This document shows positions 53,615-61,790 of a stretch of DNA of 64,000 nucleotides, piece after piece. This DNA comes from Actinomadura kijaniata NBRC 14229 (GTDB lineage: Bacteria > Actinomycetota > Actinomycetes > Streptosporangiales > Streptosporangiaceae). Numbering within the stretch: position 1 is the first letter of the stretch; each line of letters starts with the position of its first letter. The stretch is from positions 1 to 64,000 of the forward strand of contig NZ_BCQR01000009.1 in assembly GCF_001552175.1 (NCBI RefSeq). Reading direction: 5' to 3'. A program made the translations under genes and the position numbers. A model generated the notes under the pieces. That model did not search any database. It had not been told where the DNA came from and worked only from the letters and a program-made list of their open reading frames with translations.

Positions 53615-53901
53615 TACAAGGGCTGTTTTGTCAGTGGGGCCCGATAGGCATTAGGGGTCCGTCCGTTGACCGTGCCCTCGCAGCTGCGGCTTCACGGCTC
53701 AGCGACACCACCAGAACTCCTTATTCGCGGTCGGCGGCCTCATGGCAACCCACTGCCCCCCAACTCCGAAAGCTATGAGCCGGTCCCTGACACCTACCGC
53801 CTGACGACGGCCTACGTCACAATCTTCTACCGCCTGGCGGGCGAAGAGATCGACAGCTTGTACGTCCGCCCGAACACGTGATCGTGCTGGCGCTCCGTGC
53901 C
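53615..53901. other. post-array region, possible small gene remnant
   Basis: No well-supported gene. A plus-strand frame (53666-53881) ends in a plausible protein-like tail TYRLTTAYVTIFYRLAG and closes just before the terminator. This tail faintly recalls the RelE/ParE core, but the frame lacks a ribosome site and its first half is Pro/Arg-rich. Treat as a possible remnant of a toxin-like gene. Confidence 0.3.
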
Positions 53902-53937
53902 AAAGGCAGCCCTCCGTTCGAGGGCTGCCTTTTTGTT
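53902..53937. terminator. bidirectional terminator between array 3 and the accessory block
   Basis: A 12-bp perfect stem AAAGGCAGCCCT with its complement (53921-53932) and T5 on the plus strand; A-rich on the left gives a short T-run on the minus strand as well. It can stop array 3 transcripts and the minus-strand gene at 54039. Confidence 0.85.
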
Positions 53938-54038
53938 TCCGGGACGACCACTGACGCCAATCGGTGCCTACTGCCAGGGCATACGGCGGCGATTCAACGT
54001 CGCCAGCTCGACGTAGGAGGCCGACGTGGAGAACGGCA

Positions 54039-54347
54039 CTATCTCTTCTTACCAAGCCCTGGAAGTCCTCCACTCACAGCCCGAATACTTTTCGGCCCTT
54101 CCTTGTTGACGCCGTTTGCAAGATCGAGCCACTGTTCCGGAGTAAGGTCGATGATGATCCGCTGACCGCTTCCTGGGCACCTACTCTTCCCGTCTTCTGT
54201 CCGATGAGGCCAGAGCATGTGCCTGCGAATGAAACGCCATCGGCCGCAATCCGGGCACGCAGCAGAAGGCTTCTCGCCCGGATAAAGGTTGATATTCGCC
54301 GGAGCCAACGAAGTTGCCGTGATGGGCGGCCTTCCATTGTGCTTCAT
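54039..54347 (-). CDS. small zinc-ribbon protein, NGRPPI/CPGSGQR family
   Basis: Product of 102 residues from ATG 54347 (GGAGG 9 nt upstream). Begins MKHNGRPPI; contains CPDCG, RRHMLWPHR and CPGSGQRIIIDL, where the two Cys pairs/single Cys and His residues could bind zinc. It is a clear paralogue of the protein at 57079 (same start, CPDCG, RHM-PHR and CPGSGQR blocks in the same order). Function unknown; probably nucleic-acid binding. Confidence 0.72.
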   Translation of the reverse strand: MKHNGRPPITATSLAPANINLYPGEKPSAACPDCGRWRFIRRHMLWPHRTEDGKSRCPGSGQRIIIDLTPEQWLDLANGVNKEGPKSIRAVSGGLPGLGKKR

Positions 54348-54545
54348 GAGCGTGCGCCTCCATGATCTCAGCAGCAGACCCGTCTGCCTATAGGCTGGCT
54401 CCACATCTTTGGGAGGTCAAGGGAAGATCATCTAACCTGCCCGACAGCCCCAATGGCGAGCGCGTATCAGACTCCGAGCTCTGCGGCGGCTAACTCAGCA
54501 ACCGGGGCAGTTCTTCACCGCCGAGCCGTTGAGATCCCTGCCGAG

Positions 54546-55376
54546 TCACTGGGGGGCGTTCTCATGAGATTCGCTACCGTCTGCGTCCTTGATTGCGCTT
54601 TCGATCAGTTCGAAGAGGCCAGACCGGAGAGTGGGGGTGACTGCAATGGTCGCCTCGGAATTTGCATAGTGTTCCTCGCCAGCCAGACCGACAACATCGG
54701 CCCCGGCTTCCCGAGAGATGATGACGCCTGCCGCAACGTCCCACGGCTTGTTGGACAACGACATACACGCGTCGATCCTGCCTTCGGCGGCCCAGGCCAA
54801 GTCGATGGCGGCGGTTCCGAACATTCGGACGCGCTGCACGCGATCTGCCAGCAGAGTGGTCAGAGCGAGCCGTCGCCGGTTTTTGGCAGCGGCGTCAACT
54901 CCTACCGCGTAGTCGCCGACGGCCACGATCGCGTCCGGCAAGGACTTCGTTGTGCTCGCGGAGATGGCCGCGCCGTCTCTGAACGCCCCATGCCCTTCGA
55001 CGGCGTGGTATTGGATCCCTTGGAGGAAGGGCAGTTCGATCACCCCGAGCGCTGGCCTCCCGTGATGTAGAACCGCCAGGGAAACAGCGCACAGCGGGAT
55101 GCCGCGCACAAAATTGGCGGTGCCATCGATCGGGTCGAGCACCCAGGACAGCTCCGAGCTGCCGTCGCCGCCGTCCTCCTCCCCGAGGAAAGCCATGTGA
55201 GGCGTCTCGGTCTGCAAGAAGTCGCGGACTGCGCGTTCGACCTTGACGTCCACGTCCGAGGCCATGTCGCGGTCTCCCTTGGAGACGACACGTTCGACGG
55301 GATGCTCCTTGATGAAGCGGCTCGCGAGGTCCACCGCGGCCTGGGCGATCGGCAGCAGGTCTTTCAGGTCGGTCAT
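54546..55376 (-). CDS. inositol monophosphatase family protein
   Basis: Product of 276 residues, family length. Metal-binding motifs GEEDGG (65-70), DPIDGT (81-86) and WDVAAG (212-217) are intact. It hydrolyses inositol phosphates or a related sugar/nucleotide phosphate (as in histidinol-phosphatase or CysQ relatives). Start overlaps the HTH gene stop by ATGA, so it is the enzyme of a GntR-HTH-phosphatase operon. Codon use is less GC-extreme than the left half of the window, in keeping with acquisition. Confidence 0.88.
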   Translation of the reverse strand: MTDLKDLLPIAQAAVDLASRFIKEHPVERVVSKGDRDMASDVDVKVERAVRDFLQTETPHMAFLGEEDGGDGSSELSWVLDPIDGTANFVRGIPLCAVSLAVLHHGRPALGVIELPFLQGIQYHAVEGHGAFRDGAAISASTTKSLPDAIVAVGDYAVGVDAAAKNRRRLALTTLLADRVQRVRMFGTAAIDLAWAAEGRIDACMSLSNKPWDVAAGVIISREAGADVVGLAGEEHYANSEATIAVTPTLRSGLFELIESAIKDADGSESHENAPQ

Positions 55377-56230
55377 AGACGAACGCTCCGCTCCCAGAGT
55401 GAGGTGAACACTTGGCCGAAGATGGGGAAGAGGCCGGCGGTCGGCCAACGCCGCTGGACGAGGATTGTGGGAGAGTCGACTCCCCTTGTCTCGGGGAGGT
55501 ACGGCTGGACCACGCAGAGCCGTGCGTCCACTGTGATGACGTTGAACCTGATCGTCTCGTCATACAAGGCGATCTGTAGCCGTGCCTGCGCCTCTGGGGA
55601 GATCTGGCCGAGGACACGTTGCTGAAGAGTCTGGATGTTGAGAGCGTTCAACGCTGATAGATGGCCGGGAGGGTACCGCTCCTCTTCCTCGCGCCGCTTG
55701 ATCCCCTCTCCTTCTGGATCGAGGAACAGGCACCTGATCGTCGTCCCCGACTCCAGGAGCGAGCACAGGCTAGGCAAGGAGTACTGCTGGCAAATCAGAT
55801 TGAGGGATAGGCCAACAGCGTCGATGCTTTTCGCCCCGTCGAACAAGCGGTGCGGAGGCATGGACGACATGAACTCGGAACGGCTCGCGTACACCGCCGT
55901 GACGTCGGAGAAGCGATCGCTTATGAGCTGCCCGACAAGGTCCACGGACGGTTGGGTGGCTGGTGTCGTGGGCGTTGAGTGACGGACCAGGCCCGCCGCC
56001 ACGAGTGCGTCGCCAGGCGGGACGGTCACCGTTTCCCATGCGTGTACCGCTTCGGCGGTCACCGGCCACCCCAGCATGGGGCTGAGCAGCTCCGCGAACT
56101 CTTCTTCGGTCAGCTTCGCTTCAGCTCGCGCTGCGGCGAGCTGGCTGCGTGCGAGGGAGGCGACGTCAGGCCGGTAGGCCGCCCGCCCGCGTAGGTCGAT
56201 GAGCTCGCCGTAGTTCTCCTGGCTGGTCAT
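55373..56230 (-). CDS. HTH regulator with C-terminal effector-like domain
   Basis: Product of 285 residues. Residues about 22-70 form a Cro/C1-like HTH (SQLAAARAEAKLTEEEFAELL, MLGWPVTAEAVHAWE). From about 95 to 285 is an alpha/beta domain with DVTAVYASRSEFMSSMPPH, LESGTTIRCLFLDPEGEGI and a C-terminal LPETRGVDSPTILVQ, resembling phospholipase-D-like or DUF5919-type sensor domains. It could sense a nucleotide or phospholipid product of the adjacent phosphatase. Starts 22 nt after the GntR gene. Confidence 0.7.
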   Translation of the reverse strand: MTSQENYGELIDLRGRAAYRPDVASLARSQLAAARAEAKLTEEEFAELLSPMLGWPVTAEAVHAWETVTVPPGDALVAAGLVRHSTPTTPATQPSVDLVGQLISDRFSDVTAVYASRSEFMSSMPPHRLFDGAKSIDAVGLSLNLICQQYSLPSLCSLLESGTTIRCLFLDPEGEGIKRREEEERYPPGHLSALNALNIQTLQQRVLGQISPEAQARLQIALYDETIRFNVITVDARLCVVQPYLPETRGVDSPTILVQRRWPTAGLFPIFGQVFTSLWERSVRL

Positions 56231-56252
56231 GGGGGGCTCCAGGTCAAGGCGT

Positions 56253-56750
56253 TCAGGTGCCGGTACGGCGGTTGGTCGATTCACGGTCAGGCGGAGTCTC
56301 GTTCTCGAACTCCGCCAGACTCTCGTGTGGATAGCTCTGACCCAGCCGTGCGTACAGGTCCATGAGCTGGGTGTGGATGAGCCCGACCTGCCGTCGCAAG
56401 CGTCCTAGCTCTGCATCGACTCGTTCATCACGAGCTGCTTGGATCTCTTCGACCGTTGCTCGAAGCTCTCCGACCTGCTGGACAAGGCCGTCAAGGTCAA
56501 CCTTCCGGTTTTCCACCTCTTTCGGGGTGGCCTTCACATACACGCCTTTGCCTGCTCTTCCGATGAGCAGTCCGGCCGATTGAAGCTCGGAGACCGCCCG
56601 CCGCGCCACTGTGGTGGACACCCCATAGTCCTTGCAGATCTGTGCGGTTGAGGGGATCGCGTCTCCGACCCTGAGGGTGCCGCTTTCGATCTGGGCGCGA
56701 AGCTTGTCGGCCACCTCTTCGTAGGCGGTGCGAGGGATCTCGTCGGTCAC
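56253..56750 (-). CDS. short GntR-family regulator (element-type)
   Basis: Product of 165 residues from GTG 56750. Winged helix at about 8-75 (AYEEVADKLRAQIESGTL, STAQICKDYGVSTTVARRAV, LLIGRAGKGVYV) followed by a coiled-coil (about 85-130) and a Glu-rich tail. No effector domain, as in regulators of actinomycete integrative elements. First gene of a three-gene operon; a palindromic AT-rich region upstream is the likely autoregulatory site. Confidence 0.82.
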   Translation of the reverse strand: MTDEIPRTAYEEVADKLRAQIESGTLRVGDAIPSTAQICKDYGVSTTVARRAVSELQSAGLLIGRAGKGVYVKATPKEVENRKVDLDGLVQQVGELRATVEEIQAARDERVDAELGRLRRQVGLIHTQLMDLYARLGQSYPHESLAEFENETPPDRESTNRRTGT

Positions 56751-56832
56751 GCCCCATTCCTTCCACACGTTGCGTCGCCTGGTACGCCCAGTGGACCACA
56801 CCAGGCGATGGGTTACATCGATCTAACTCTTC

Positions 56833-56870
56833 AGCCATATGTACATGGTTGAGCTATGTGCATAAGCTCA
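56833..56870. promoter_or_regulatory. palindromic operator/promoter between divergent operons
   Basis: ATATGTACAT (a near-perfect palindrome around TGTACA) is followed by GAGCTATGTGCATAAGCTC, an inverted repeat with arms GAGCT/AGCTC. The stretch is strikingly AT-rich for this DNA and sits between the GntR operon (minus) and the plus-strand gene series. Confidence 0.55.
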
Positions 56871-56901
56871 GACGTAGCCGAAGTTCACCGGACGTCGCCG
56901 G

Positions 56902-57063
56902 ATGAACAACTGCACGTGGCCCATCTGCGGGAGGACGAACTACGAGGTCTCCGCGACCCGGTCCACGAGCACCACCTTCGTGCGGCGCTTGCGCTGCCCA
57001 GGAGGCATCGACCGGTTTCGGTCGGTGCGGCCTGGAGTGCGTGAGACCCCAGCGTCCTCTTGA
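56902..57063 (+). CDS. 53-residue zinc-ribbon-like protein
   Basis: ATG 56902 to TGA 57063. Product starts MNNCTWPICGRTNY and continues with ATRSTSTTFVRRLRCPGG and DRFRSVRP, a layout like the NrdR zinc ribbon (Cys-X4-Cys, then Arg-rich turn and a further Cys) but shortened. No good ribosome site, possibly leaderless from the palindromic promoter. First gene of the plus-strand series, 15 nt before the next. Confidence 0.45.
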   Translation: MNNCTWPICGRTNYEVSATRSTSTTFVRRLRCPGGIDRFRSVRPGVRETPASS

Positions 57064-57078
57064 TCCCTGGAGGTGCCG

Positions 57079-57519
57079 ATGCGACACAACGGCCGCCCCC
57101 CGATCTACGCCAGCGATCTCCCCATCACCCACCTGGACCTGCGCCTGAGGCCCAAGCCGAAGACCAAGGGCCGTCCCCCCGAGGGCCCGGAAACGCTGAT
57201 CGTGTGTCCCGACTGCGGTTGGTGGGTGGCCCTCAAGCGCCACATGGTCCACCCGCACCGCGATCGGCGCCGCCGTCCCATCGACGGTCGCGTTCCCCGC
57301 TGCCCAGGTAGTGGCCAGCGCGTCATCGTCAACATCTCCTACGACACCTGGCGTGAGCAGCTGGCCCAGGTCGTCGCCGACGCCAGCACCCGCCGTTCGG
57401 CCCCGCAGTTCACCAAGCCGCGCCCGCCGGTTCCGCTCGCCGTGCACCAGATCGCCCGCGCCCGGGAAAAGGCCCTGGCCGCTGCCTTGGCGGCCTCCGG
57501 AACGGAGAATCCGCGATGA
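57079..57519 (+). CDS. zinc-ribbon protein, NGRPPI/CPGSGQR family, long form
   Basis: Product of 146 residues from ATG 57079 with GGAGG 5 nt upstream. Begins MRHNGRPPI, then CPDCGWWVALKRHMVHPHR and RCPGSGQRVIVNI, followed by a helical Ala-rich C-terminus absent from the paralogue at 54039. Possible zinc ligands are CPDC, His residues of RHM/PHR and the Cys of CPGSG. Overlaps the next gene by ATGA. Function unknown. Confidence 0.72.
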   Translation: MRHNGRPPIYASDLPITHLDLRLRPKPKTKGRPPEGPETLIVCPDCGWWVALKRHMVHPHRDRRRRPIDGRVPRCPGSGQRVIVNISYDTWREQLAQVVADASTRRSAPQFTKPRPPVPLAVHQIARAREKALAAALAASGTENPR

Positions 57520-58061
57520 CCATCCCCTTGCCTCACGCCACCTCGCGCGGTCCGGCGCGCTCTCTGCTGGCCGATCTGAACACCCGGCTGTGCCTGCACG
57601 GGTTCGAGCTGGAGTCGTTCGACTGTCTGATGCTGCTGTGGTCGCTGCCCTGCGCCGAGGGCCCGGACCTGATGGTGGTGCTGGAGCAGGCCGACCCCGA
57701 CCCCGACCCGGCCGCCTGGCGGTTGGAGCGGTGGCAGGTGCGGATGCTGTTCAACGGCTACGACCCGCTGTTCACCCTGCCGCTGGAGGACCCCGGCCTG
57801 CCGCACCACATCGACGCCGCCCTGGCCACACCGTTCTCCCCCACCGGCCGCTGCGTGGTGTTGCTGACCAGCGCCGAGGTGGTCGCCTTCGGCGCGGCCG
57901 TTCAGTCCCTGCTGGGCACCGGTCCCGACCCGGCCAGCGAGCTCCCGGCCGCCACGACGTTGCGGACGCTGGCGCGCAAGCTGCGGAACGCCAGCGCTCC
58001 CGACGACTGGCCCGCCCCGTCCGGTACCAGCAACGACGCTCCCGCCTCCACCGGCATCTGA
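57516..58061 (+). CDS. hypothetical protein
   Basis: Product of 181 residues, not recognised. Mixed alpha/beta with CLMLLWSLPCAEGPDLMVVLEQ in the first half and TGRCVVLLTSAEVVAFGAAV in the second; acidic, no membrane helix. Overlaps the zinc-ribbon gene by ATGA and is followed by a strong terminator, so the two or three genes form one unit. Confidence 0.72.
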   Translation: MTIPLPHATSRGPARSLLADLNTRLCLHGFELESFDCLMLLWSLPCAEGPDLMVVLEQADPDPDPAAWRLERWQVRMLFNGYDPLFTLPLEDPGLPHHIDAALATPFSPTGRCVVLLTSAEVVAFGAAVQSLLGTGPDPASELPAATTLRTLARKLRNASAPDDWPAPSGTSNDAPASTGI

Positions 58062-58091
58062 TCGGCTGACCCCCGCTCTCTCCCCTTCTCG

Positions 58092-58132
58092 CGAAGTGCT
58101 CCGCCCGGCTTCCTCACGGGCGGAGCACTTCG
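58092..58132 (+). terminator. terminator after the first plus-strand unit
   Basis: A 16-bp perfect stem (58092-58107 with 58117-58132, arm CGAAGTGCTCCGCCCG) with a 9-nt loop. Confidence 0.8.
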
Positions 58133-58177
58133 TGCTTCCCACCCTTTCCACCTGTGACCGCAAGGAGTTGACCGCCG

Positions 58178-58519
58178 ATGAAGACCACCCAGTCCACCCC
58201 GCCGCCGAAGCTGACCTGGCAGCGAGAACCCGCCGACTGGAACGCCCGGCCGTGCCTGGGCACGCCGATCGAGTTGTGGTTCGGCCCCGAGGACGGCCGC
58301 CGCGAGTCTCCCAAAGAGGCCGCGGCCCGTGAGGAGGAGGCCAAGGACCTGTGCGCGTGGTGCCCGGTCGTGGAGTTCTGCTTGGAGACCGAGCTGGCGT
58401 TGGGCCCCTTCGACCAGCACGGCATCCGTGCCGGGCTGACCGCCGAGGAGCGCCAGAAGCTGATCCGTCGTCGCACCTGCCGTTCCGGCCGGGCCGCCCG
58501 AACGGAAGCCGTGGCGTGA
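58178..58519 (+). CDS. WhiB-family iron-sulfur transcription factor
   Basis: Product of 113 residues. Four conserved Cys at about 26, 59, 62 and 68 (C-Xn-C-X2-C-X5-C) ligate a 4Fe-4S cluster. The family turn that is usually GVWGG is GIRAGLT here, followed by the basic C-terminal DNA-contact helix. WhiB proteins bind the sigma region 4 of RNA polymerase. Divergent element-borne WhiBs are common on actinophages and integrative elements. Its stop overlaps the next start. Confidence 0.9.
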   Translation: MKTTQSTPPPKLTWQREPADWNARPCLGTPIELWFGPEDGRRESPKEAAAREEEAKDLCAWCPVVEFCLETELALGPFDQHGIRAGLTAEERQKLIRRRTCRSGRAARTEAVA

Positions 58520-59559
58520 GCAGCAGCTACCGGCCCGCCCTGGACGGCGTTCCCCGCTACACCTCCTGGGATAAGGTCCCGGCCTACCTGTACACCCGCA
58601 CCGAGCTGGCCCGCCTGACGCCGCCGCGCAAGCCCGCGCCCGGCGCCCGCCCGGTCGGGCAGGTGCTCTACCACGGCAACTGCTACGCCCCGCTGTACGT
58701 GTTGGCGGCCACCGTGCCCAAGCGGCCGGTGTCGGCGGCTCAGCGCGCGGCGCTGAACCGAGCGCGCGAGCTGCAGCACGTGTGCCGCCTGTGTGCGCGC
58801 CGCGAGGAGGAGCCGCTGGGCAAAGGCCGCACCTGCGGCCGCTGCCGGGCGGTGCGCGCGGTGTTTCGCCGTCACCACCAGGGCGCGTTCGACCAGGCCG
58901 CCCACCACGTCCAGCAGCTGCGTGACCACCAGGCGGTGCTGCTGATGGTCGACGACATCGGCGAACCGCACCGCTTGGCGGTCGCCGGGCGCGGGGTGGC
59001 GTTCACCACGACGCTGGCCCCCGCACACGACACCGTGCCGGGCCAGGCCCCGGCCAAGGACGTGCTGCTGGCGCTGCGGATGGTGGCCGCCCGCCTGGAA
59101 GCGTGGGGCAACCCCACCCCGATCCTGCTGTGCTGGGAGACCTCCTGGCAGGTGCGCGAGGGGCTGCTTCGGCTCCTGGTCCCCGAGCTGCCCTTCCCCT
59201 CCTACGGCGACGGCCCCTATGAGGAGATCAGCGCCCGGCGGGAGGCAGCGCTGTCGCAGGCCCGCCGCCGCGCCGGGAACCTGCCGTGGCTGACCGGCTA
59301 CAACAACGTCGTTGACCTGCAGGGCCTGTACGGGGCCTGGTACGGCCAGCCGATGCACGGCGAGACCAACCCGGCCTACTTCCACCCCGACCGCACCCTG
59401 CCGCTGCCCGGCGCGATCGGCCACCCGCTCCACGACATCGCCGCCCTGGCCGATGCGCTGCTGACGGTCGCCTTCAACGACCGGCCCACCAGCCCGGCCG
59501 CGCCCTGGAACACCCGCCCTGACGCCGTCGCCAACGAGAAAGAGGAACCGGCACGATGA
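58516..59559 (+). CDS. hypothetical protein with a Cys4 ribbon
   Basis: Product of 347 residues from GTG 58516 (overlap with whiB). Contains CRLCARREEEPLGKGRTCGRC (four Cys, about 94-114, read in pieces CRLC and CGRC) as a zinc ribbon, then a hydrophobic alpha/beta part with AVLLMVDDIGEPHRLAV and TPILLCWETSWQVREGL. In the last third GYNNVVDLQGLYGAWYGQ. The layout suggests a nucleic-acid-processing protein, perhaps exonuclease-like, but no catalytic motif is certain. Confidence 0.65.
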   Translation: MSSSYRPALDGVPRYTSWDKVPAYLYTRTELARLTPPRKPAPGARPVGQVLYHGNCYAPLYVLAATVPKRPVSAAQRAALNRARELQHVCRLCARREEEPLGKGRTCGRCRAVRAVFRRHHQGAFDQAAHHVQQLRDHQAVLLMVDDIGEPHRLAVAGRGVAFTTTLAPAHDTVPGQAPAKDVLLALRMVAARLEAWGNPTPILLCWETSWQVREGLLRLLVPELPFPSYGDGPYEEISARREAALSQARRRAGNLPWLTGYNNVVDLQGLYGAWYGQPMHGETNPAYFHPDRTLPLPGAIGHPLHDIAALADALLTVAFNDRPTSPAAPWNTRPDAVANEKEEPAR

Positions 59560-60437
59560 ACGATGGTGCCGCCGGTTCGGATGTCGTCGAGCACGGCACC
59601 CTGACCGGCTACAAGATCCGCCTATGCCGATGCCCGGCGTGCACGGCCGCCAACCGCCGCTACGTCAACCGCCGGACCCGGCTGATCGCCTACGGGCGGT
59701 GGCAGCCCTATGTGGACGCGGCCCCGGTCCGGGCCCACGTGCGGCAGTTGATGCAGGCCGGACTGGGGTGGCGACGCATCGCCGCCCTGGCTGGGGTGTC
59801 CAACGGCGCCCTGTGCAAGCTGCTGTACGGCGACCGGCGCACCGGACGGCTACCCTCACGCAAGCTGCGTCCCGACACCGCCGCGGCGCTGCTGGCGGTG
59901 CGCGCCGACCTGGACACCCTGGCCCCCGGGGCGCGGATCGACGCGGCCGGGACCCGCCGCCGGATTCAGGCCCTGGCCGCGTTGGGCTGGTCGGTGTGCG
60001 AACAGGCCCGGCGGCTGGACCGCTCGGTCAGCAACTACTCCACGCTGATGCGCCGCCAGTACGTCACCGTCGCCACCGCCCGCCAGGTCCGAGCCCTGTA
60101 TGAGCAGCTGTCGATGGTCGTGCCGGACCCAGCCGGGCGCAACGGGGTGGCCCGGGCCCGCGCCGAGGCCGCCCGCAAAGGCTGGGTGCCACCACTGGCC
60201 TGGGACGAGGACCTGATCGACCTGCCCGAGGCCGACCTGCAGCAGGAACTGGCGCGGCGGGCGGCGGTCATGGACGACGACCAGGCCGCCGCCTGCCACA
60301 ACGCCCGCTACAAGCTCGGAGACCTCTCCCCGCTGGTGGTGGCCGGGGCGCGCGAGTACAAACGCCGCCGCCACCAGGCCGCCCGCACGACCAACCGCAC
60401 GACCAACCGCACGACCGTCGCCCCCAGGGTGGCGTGA
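59556..60437 (+). CDS. helix-turn-helix DNA-binding protein of element/phage type
   Basis: Product of 293 residues. N-terminal Cys-pair segment (GYKIRLCRCPACTAANRRY) like an HNH-less zinc knuckle, followed by an HTH at about 60-95 (LMQAGLGWRRIAALAGVSNGAL) and a second HTH-like segment (ALAALGWSVCEQARRLD). The tail has TTNR repeated (TTNRTTNRTT), encoded by a 12-bp direct repeat at about 60386-60418. Proteins of this type accompany WhiB genes on actinophages and integrative elements. Overlaps both neighbours. Confidence 0.72.
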   Translation: MNDGAAGSDVVEHGTLTGYKIRLCRCPACTAANRRYVNRRTRLIAYGRWQPYVDAAPVRAHVRQLMQAGLGWRRIAALAGVSNGALCKLLYGDRRTGRLPSRKLRPDTAAALLAVRADLDTLAPGARIDAAGTRRRIQALAALGWSVCEQARRLDRSVSNYSTLMRRQYVTVATARQVRALYEQLSMVVPDPAGRNGVARARAEAARKGWVPPLAWDEDLIDLPEADLQQELARRAAVMDDDQAAACHNARYKLGDLSPLVVAGAREYKRRRHQAARTTNRTTNRTTVAPRVA

Positions 60438-60844
60438 TGGGTCGCCGGTCGGCGACGTTGGCGCGGTTCTACGACCCGACCGGTTCCTGCTACGGGCTGC
60501 CGACCTACCCCTGGGGGTGGGCGCGCGGCCTGTCCCCGGAGCTGGCCGCGCGCGGGCTTCGGCCCGGCGGCCAGGAACCGGTCGCCCAACTGATGTGGCG
60601 CTCGCGCCGCGCCACCACCCCCGACGGGGTGCGCACCGCGCTGCTGTACCGGGTCGACCTGGCCCGCCCCAAGCGCACCCCCACCCCCGCCCAGCACCAC
60701 GCCCTGCAACGAGCGTTGCGTGCCCGCCGCACTTGCCGCGTTGAGCGCGGCGGATGCGGCCGGGTCCGCGAGTACGTGCTGCCCACCCGGTTCGGGCTGT
60801 GCCTGGACTGCATCGCCCCCGAAGATCTGGAGCCCCTTCGATGA
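60434..60844 (+). CDS. RRQRL-type zinc-binding protein
   Basis: Product of 136 residues. Contains DPTGSCYGLPTYPWGWA, ELAARGLRPGGQEPVAQLMW, YRVDLARPKRTPTPAQ and a Cys cluster CRVERGGCGR ... CLDC. This matches my recollection of the actinobacterial RRQRL motif-containing zinc-binding family found on mobile elements, though the RRQRL motif itself is not preserved here (the corresponding stretch reads ELAARGL). Starts by ATGA overlap. Confidence 0.68.
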   Translation: MMGRRSATLARFYDPTGSCYGLPTYPWGWARGLSPELAARGLRPGGQEPVAQLMWRSRRATTPDGVRTALLYRVDLARPKRTPTPAQHHALQRALRARRTCRVERGGCGRVREYVLPTRFGLCLDCIAPEDLEPLR

Positions 60845-61506
60845 CCCCCACCACCCACCCGACCGCCGTGCTGTTCACCGGTCAGGATCTGACCACCTCC
60901 TTCCGGGTGTTCCGGCTGAACGAGGCCGACGACCGCGACCGCGCCAGTGACCGCGCCAGCCGCTACGGCGCCTACCTGCGCCACCACAAGCACAAGTTCG
61001 CCGACTTCGACGACGACCAGGCCCTCACCGCCAACCCGGCCGAGTTCACCGCGGCGGCCTGGGAAGTGGCCACCGGCCCGATCATGTCCCCGCCCTACCT
61101 GGAGTGGCTGCCCGACCGCATCCGCGACATCGACACCTACTTCAGCGAGGACGACTGCTCTCTGATCGCGCGCGTGGAGATCGCGGTGCCGCGCCCGCCC
61201 GAGCTGCTGGCCCTGCGTGGCTGGCGCGAGTGGGACCGCAGCGCCGGGTTCGGCTACAGCGGCTACTTCACCCCCGAGGACCGGATGCTCAAGCACGGCC
61301 CGGCGATGCTCACCAGCACCACCCTGCTGCTGCGCGTCCCCGACCAGGCGCTGACCCGGCCGCAGGCCGACCCCGACATGCCGGAGCTGCCCGTGCCCGA
61401 CACCATCACCGCCAAGACCGCCGTCTGGCGGCTGGCCGAATGGCTGGACGAGCAGCTGATCGACGTCCTTCACGCGCTGGAGGCCGCCGAGGCGGGCAAC
61501 CGATGA
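60841..61506 (+). CDS. hypothetical protein
   Basis: Product of 221 residues starting MTPTTHPTAVLF by ATGA overlap. Acidic, with GAYLRHHKHKFADFDDDQ, EWLPDRIRDIDTYFSEDD and a Trp-rich ALRGWREWDRSAGFGYSGYF. No membrane helix or Cys cluster. Not recognised. Confidence 0.68.
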   Translation: MTPTTHPTAVLFTGQDLTTSFRVFRLNEADDRDRASDRASRYGAYLRHHKHKFADFDDDQALTANPAEFTAAAWEVATGPIMSPPYLEWLPDRIRDIDTYFSEDDCSLIARVEIAVPRPPELLALRGWREWDRSAGFGYSGYFTPEDRMLKHGPAMLTSTTLLLRVPDQALTRPQADPDMPELPVPDTITAKTAVWRLAEWLDEQLIDVLHALEAAEAGNR

Positions 61507-61697
61507 GCCGCCTGGTCAAGATCCGCCTGTCGGGCGAGGCGGGCGACGTGGCAGGCGTGATCGACCAGATCGGCGCCGGGCTGGACGTCGCCGACGTCTC
61601 GGCGCCCTACCCCAACCGGCGCGAGGACGGCGTGCGCCGCTACCTGACCGTCGTGGTCCCCGACACCGCCCCCACCGGCGACCCCGACGGCGGCTGA
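61503..61697 (+). CDS. small hypothetical protein (64 residues)
   Basis: Start by ATGA overlap with the previous gene. Beta-alpha-beta pattern: VKIRLSGEAGDVAGVIDQI, then VADVSAPYPNRRED and VRRYLTVVVPD. Resembles small element-borne proteins of ferredoxin-like fold. Last gene before a strong terminator. Confidence 0.65.
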   Translation: MSRLVKIRLSGEAGDVAGVIDQIGAGLDVADVSAPYPNRREDGVRRYLTVVVPDTAPTGDPDGG

Positions 61698-61712
61698 CCC
61701 CGAACACGAAAA

Positions 61713-61746
61713 GGCCCCGGCCGGTGTGTCCGCACCGGCCGGGGCC
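61713..61746 (+). terminator. terminator after the whiB-led unit
   Basis: A 14-bp stem GGCCCCGGCCGGTG with its complement, 6-nt loop, A-run before and TTT after. Confidence 0.8.
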
Positions 61747-61790
61747 CTCTTTGCTCGATCCCATCCAGATCTCCCCTGGAGGAACCGTCC

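Noticed and set aside
41990..53640. Long open frames across the arrays on both strands with repeated phrases such as SLRAGGGGP, VLSAQAEVVR and GPPPPARRE
   Set aside because: They are the three frames of the 29-nt repeat read through spacers; the 61-nt period cycles the frame, so they are not proteins.
53666..53881. 71-residue plus-strand frame after array 3
   Set aside because: No ribosome site and a biased first half; only the tail looks protein-like, so listed only as a possible remnant.
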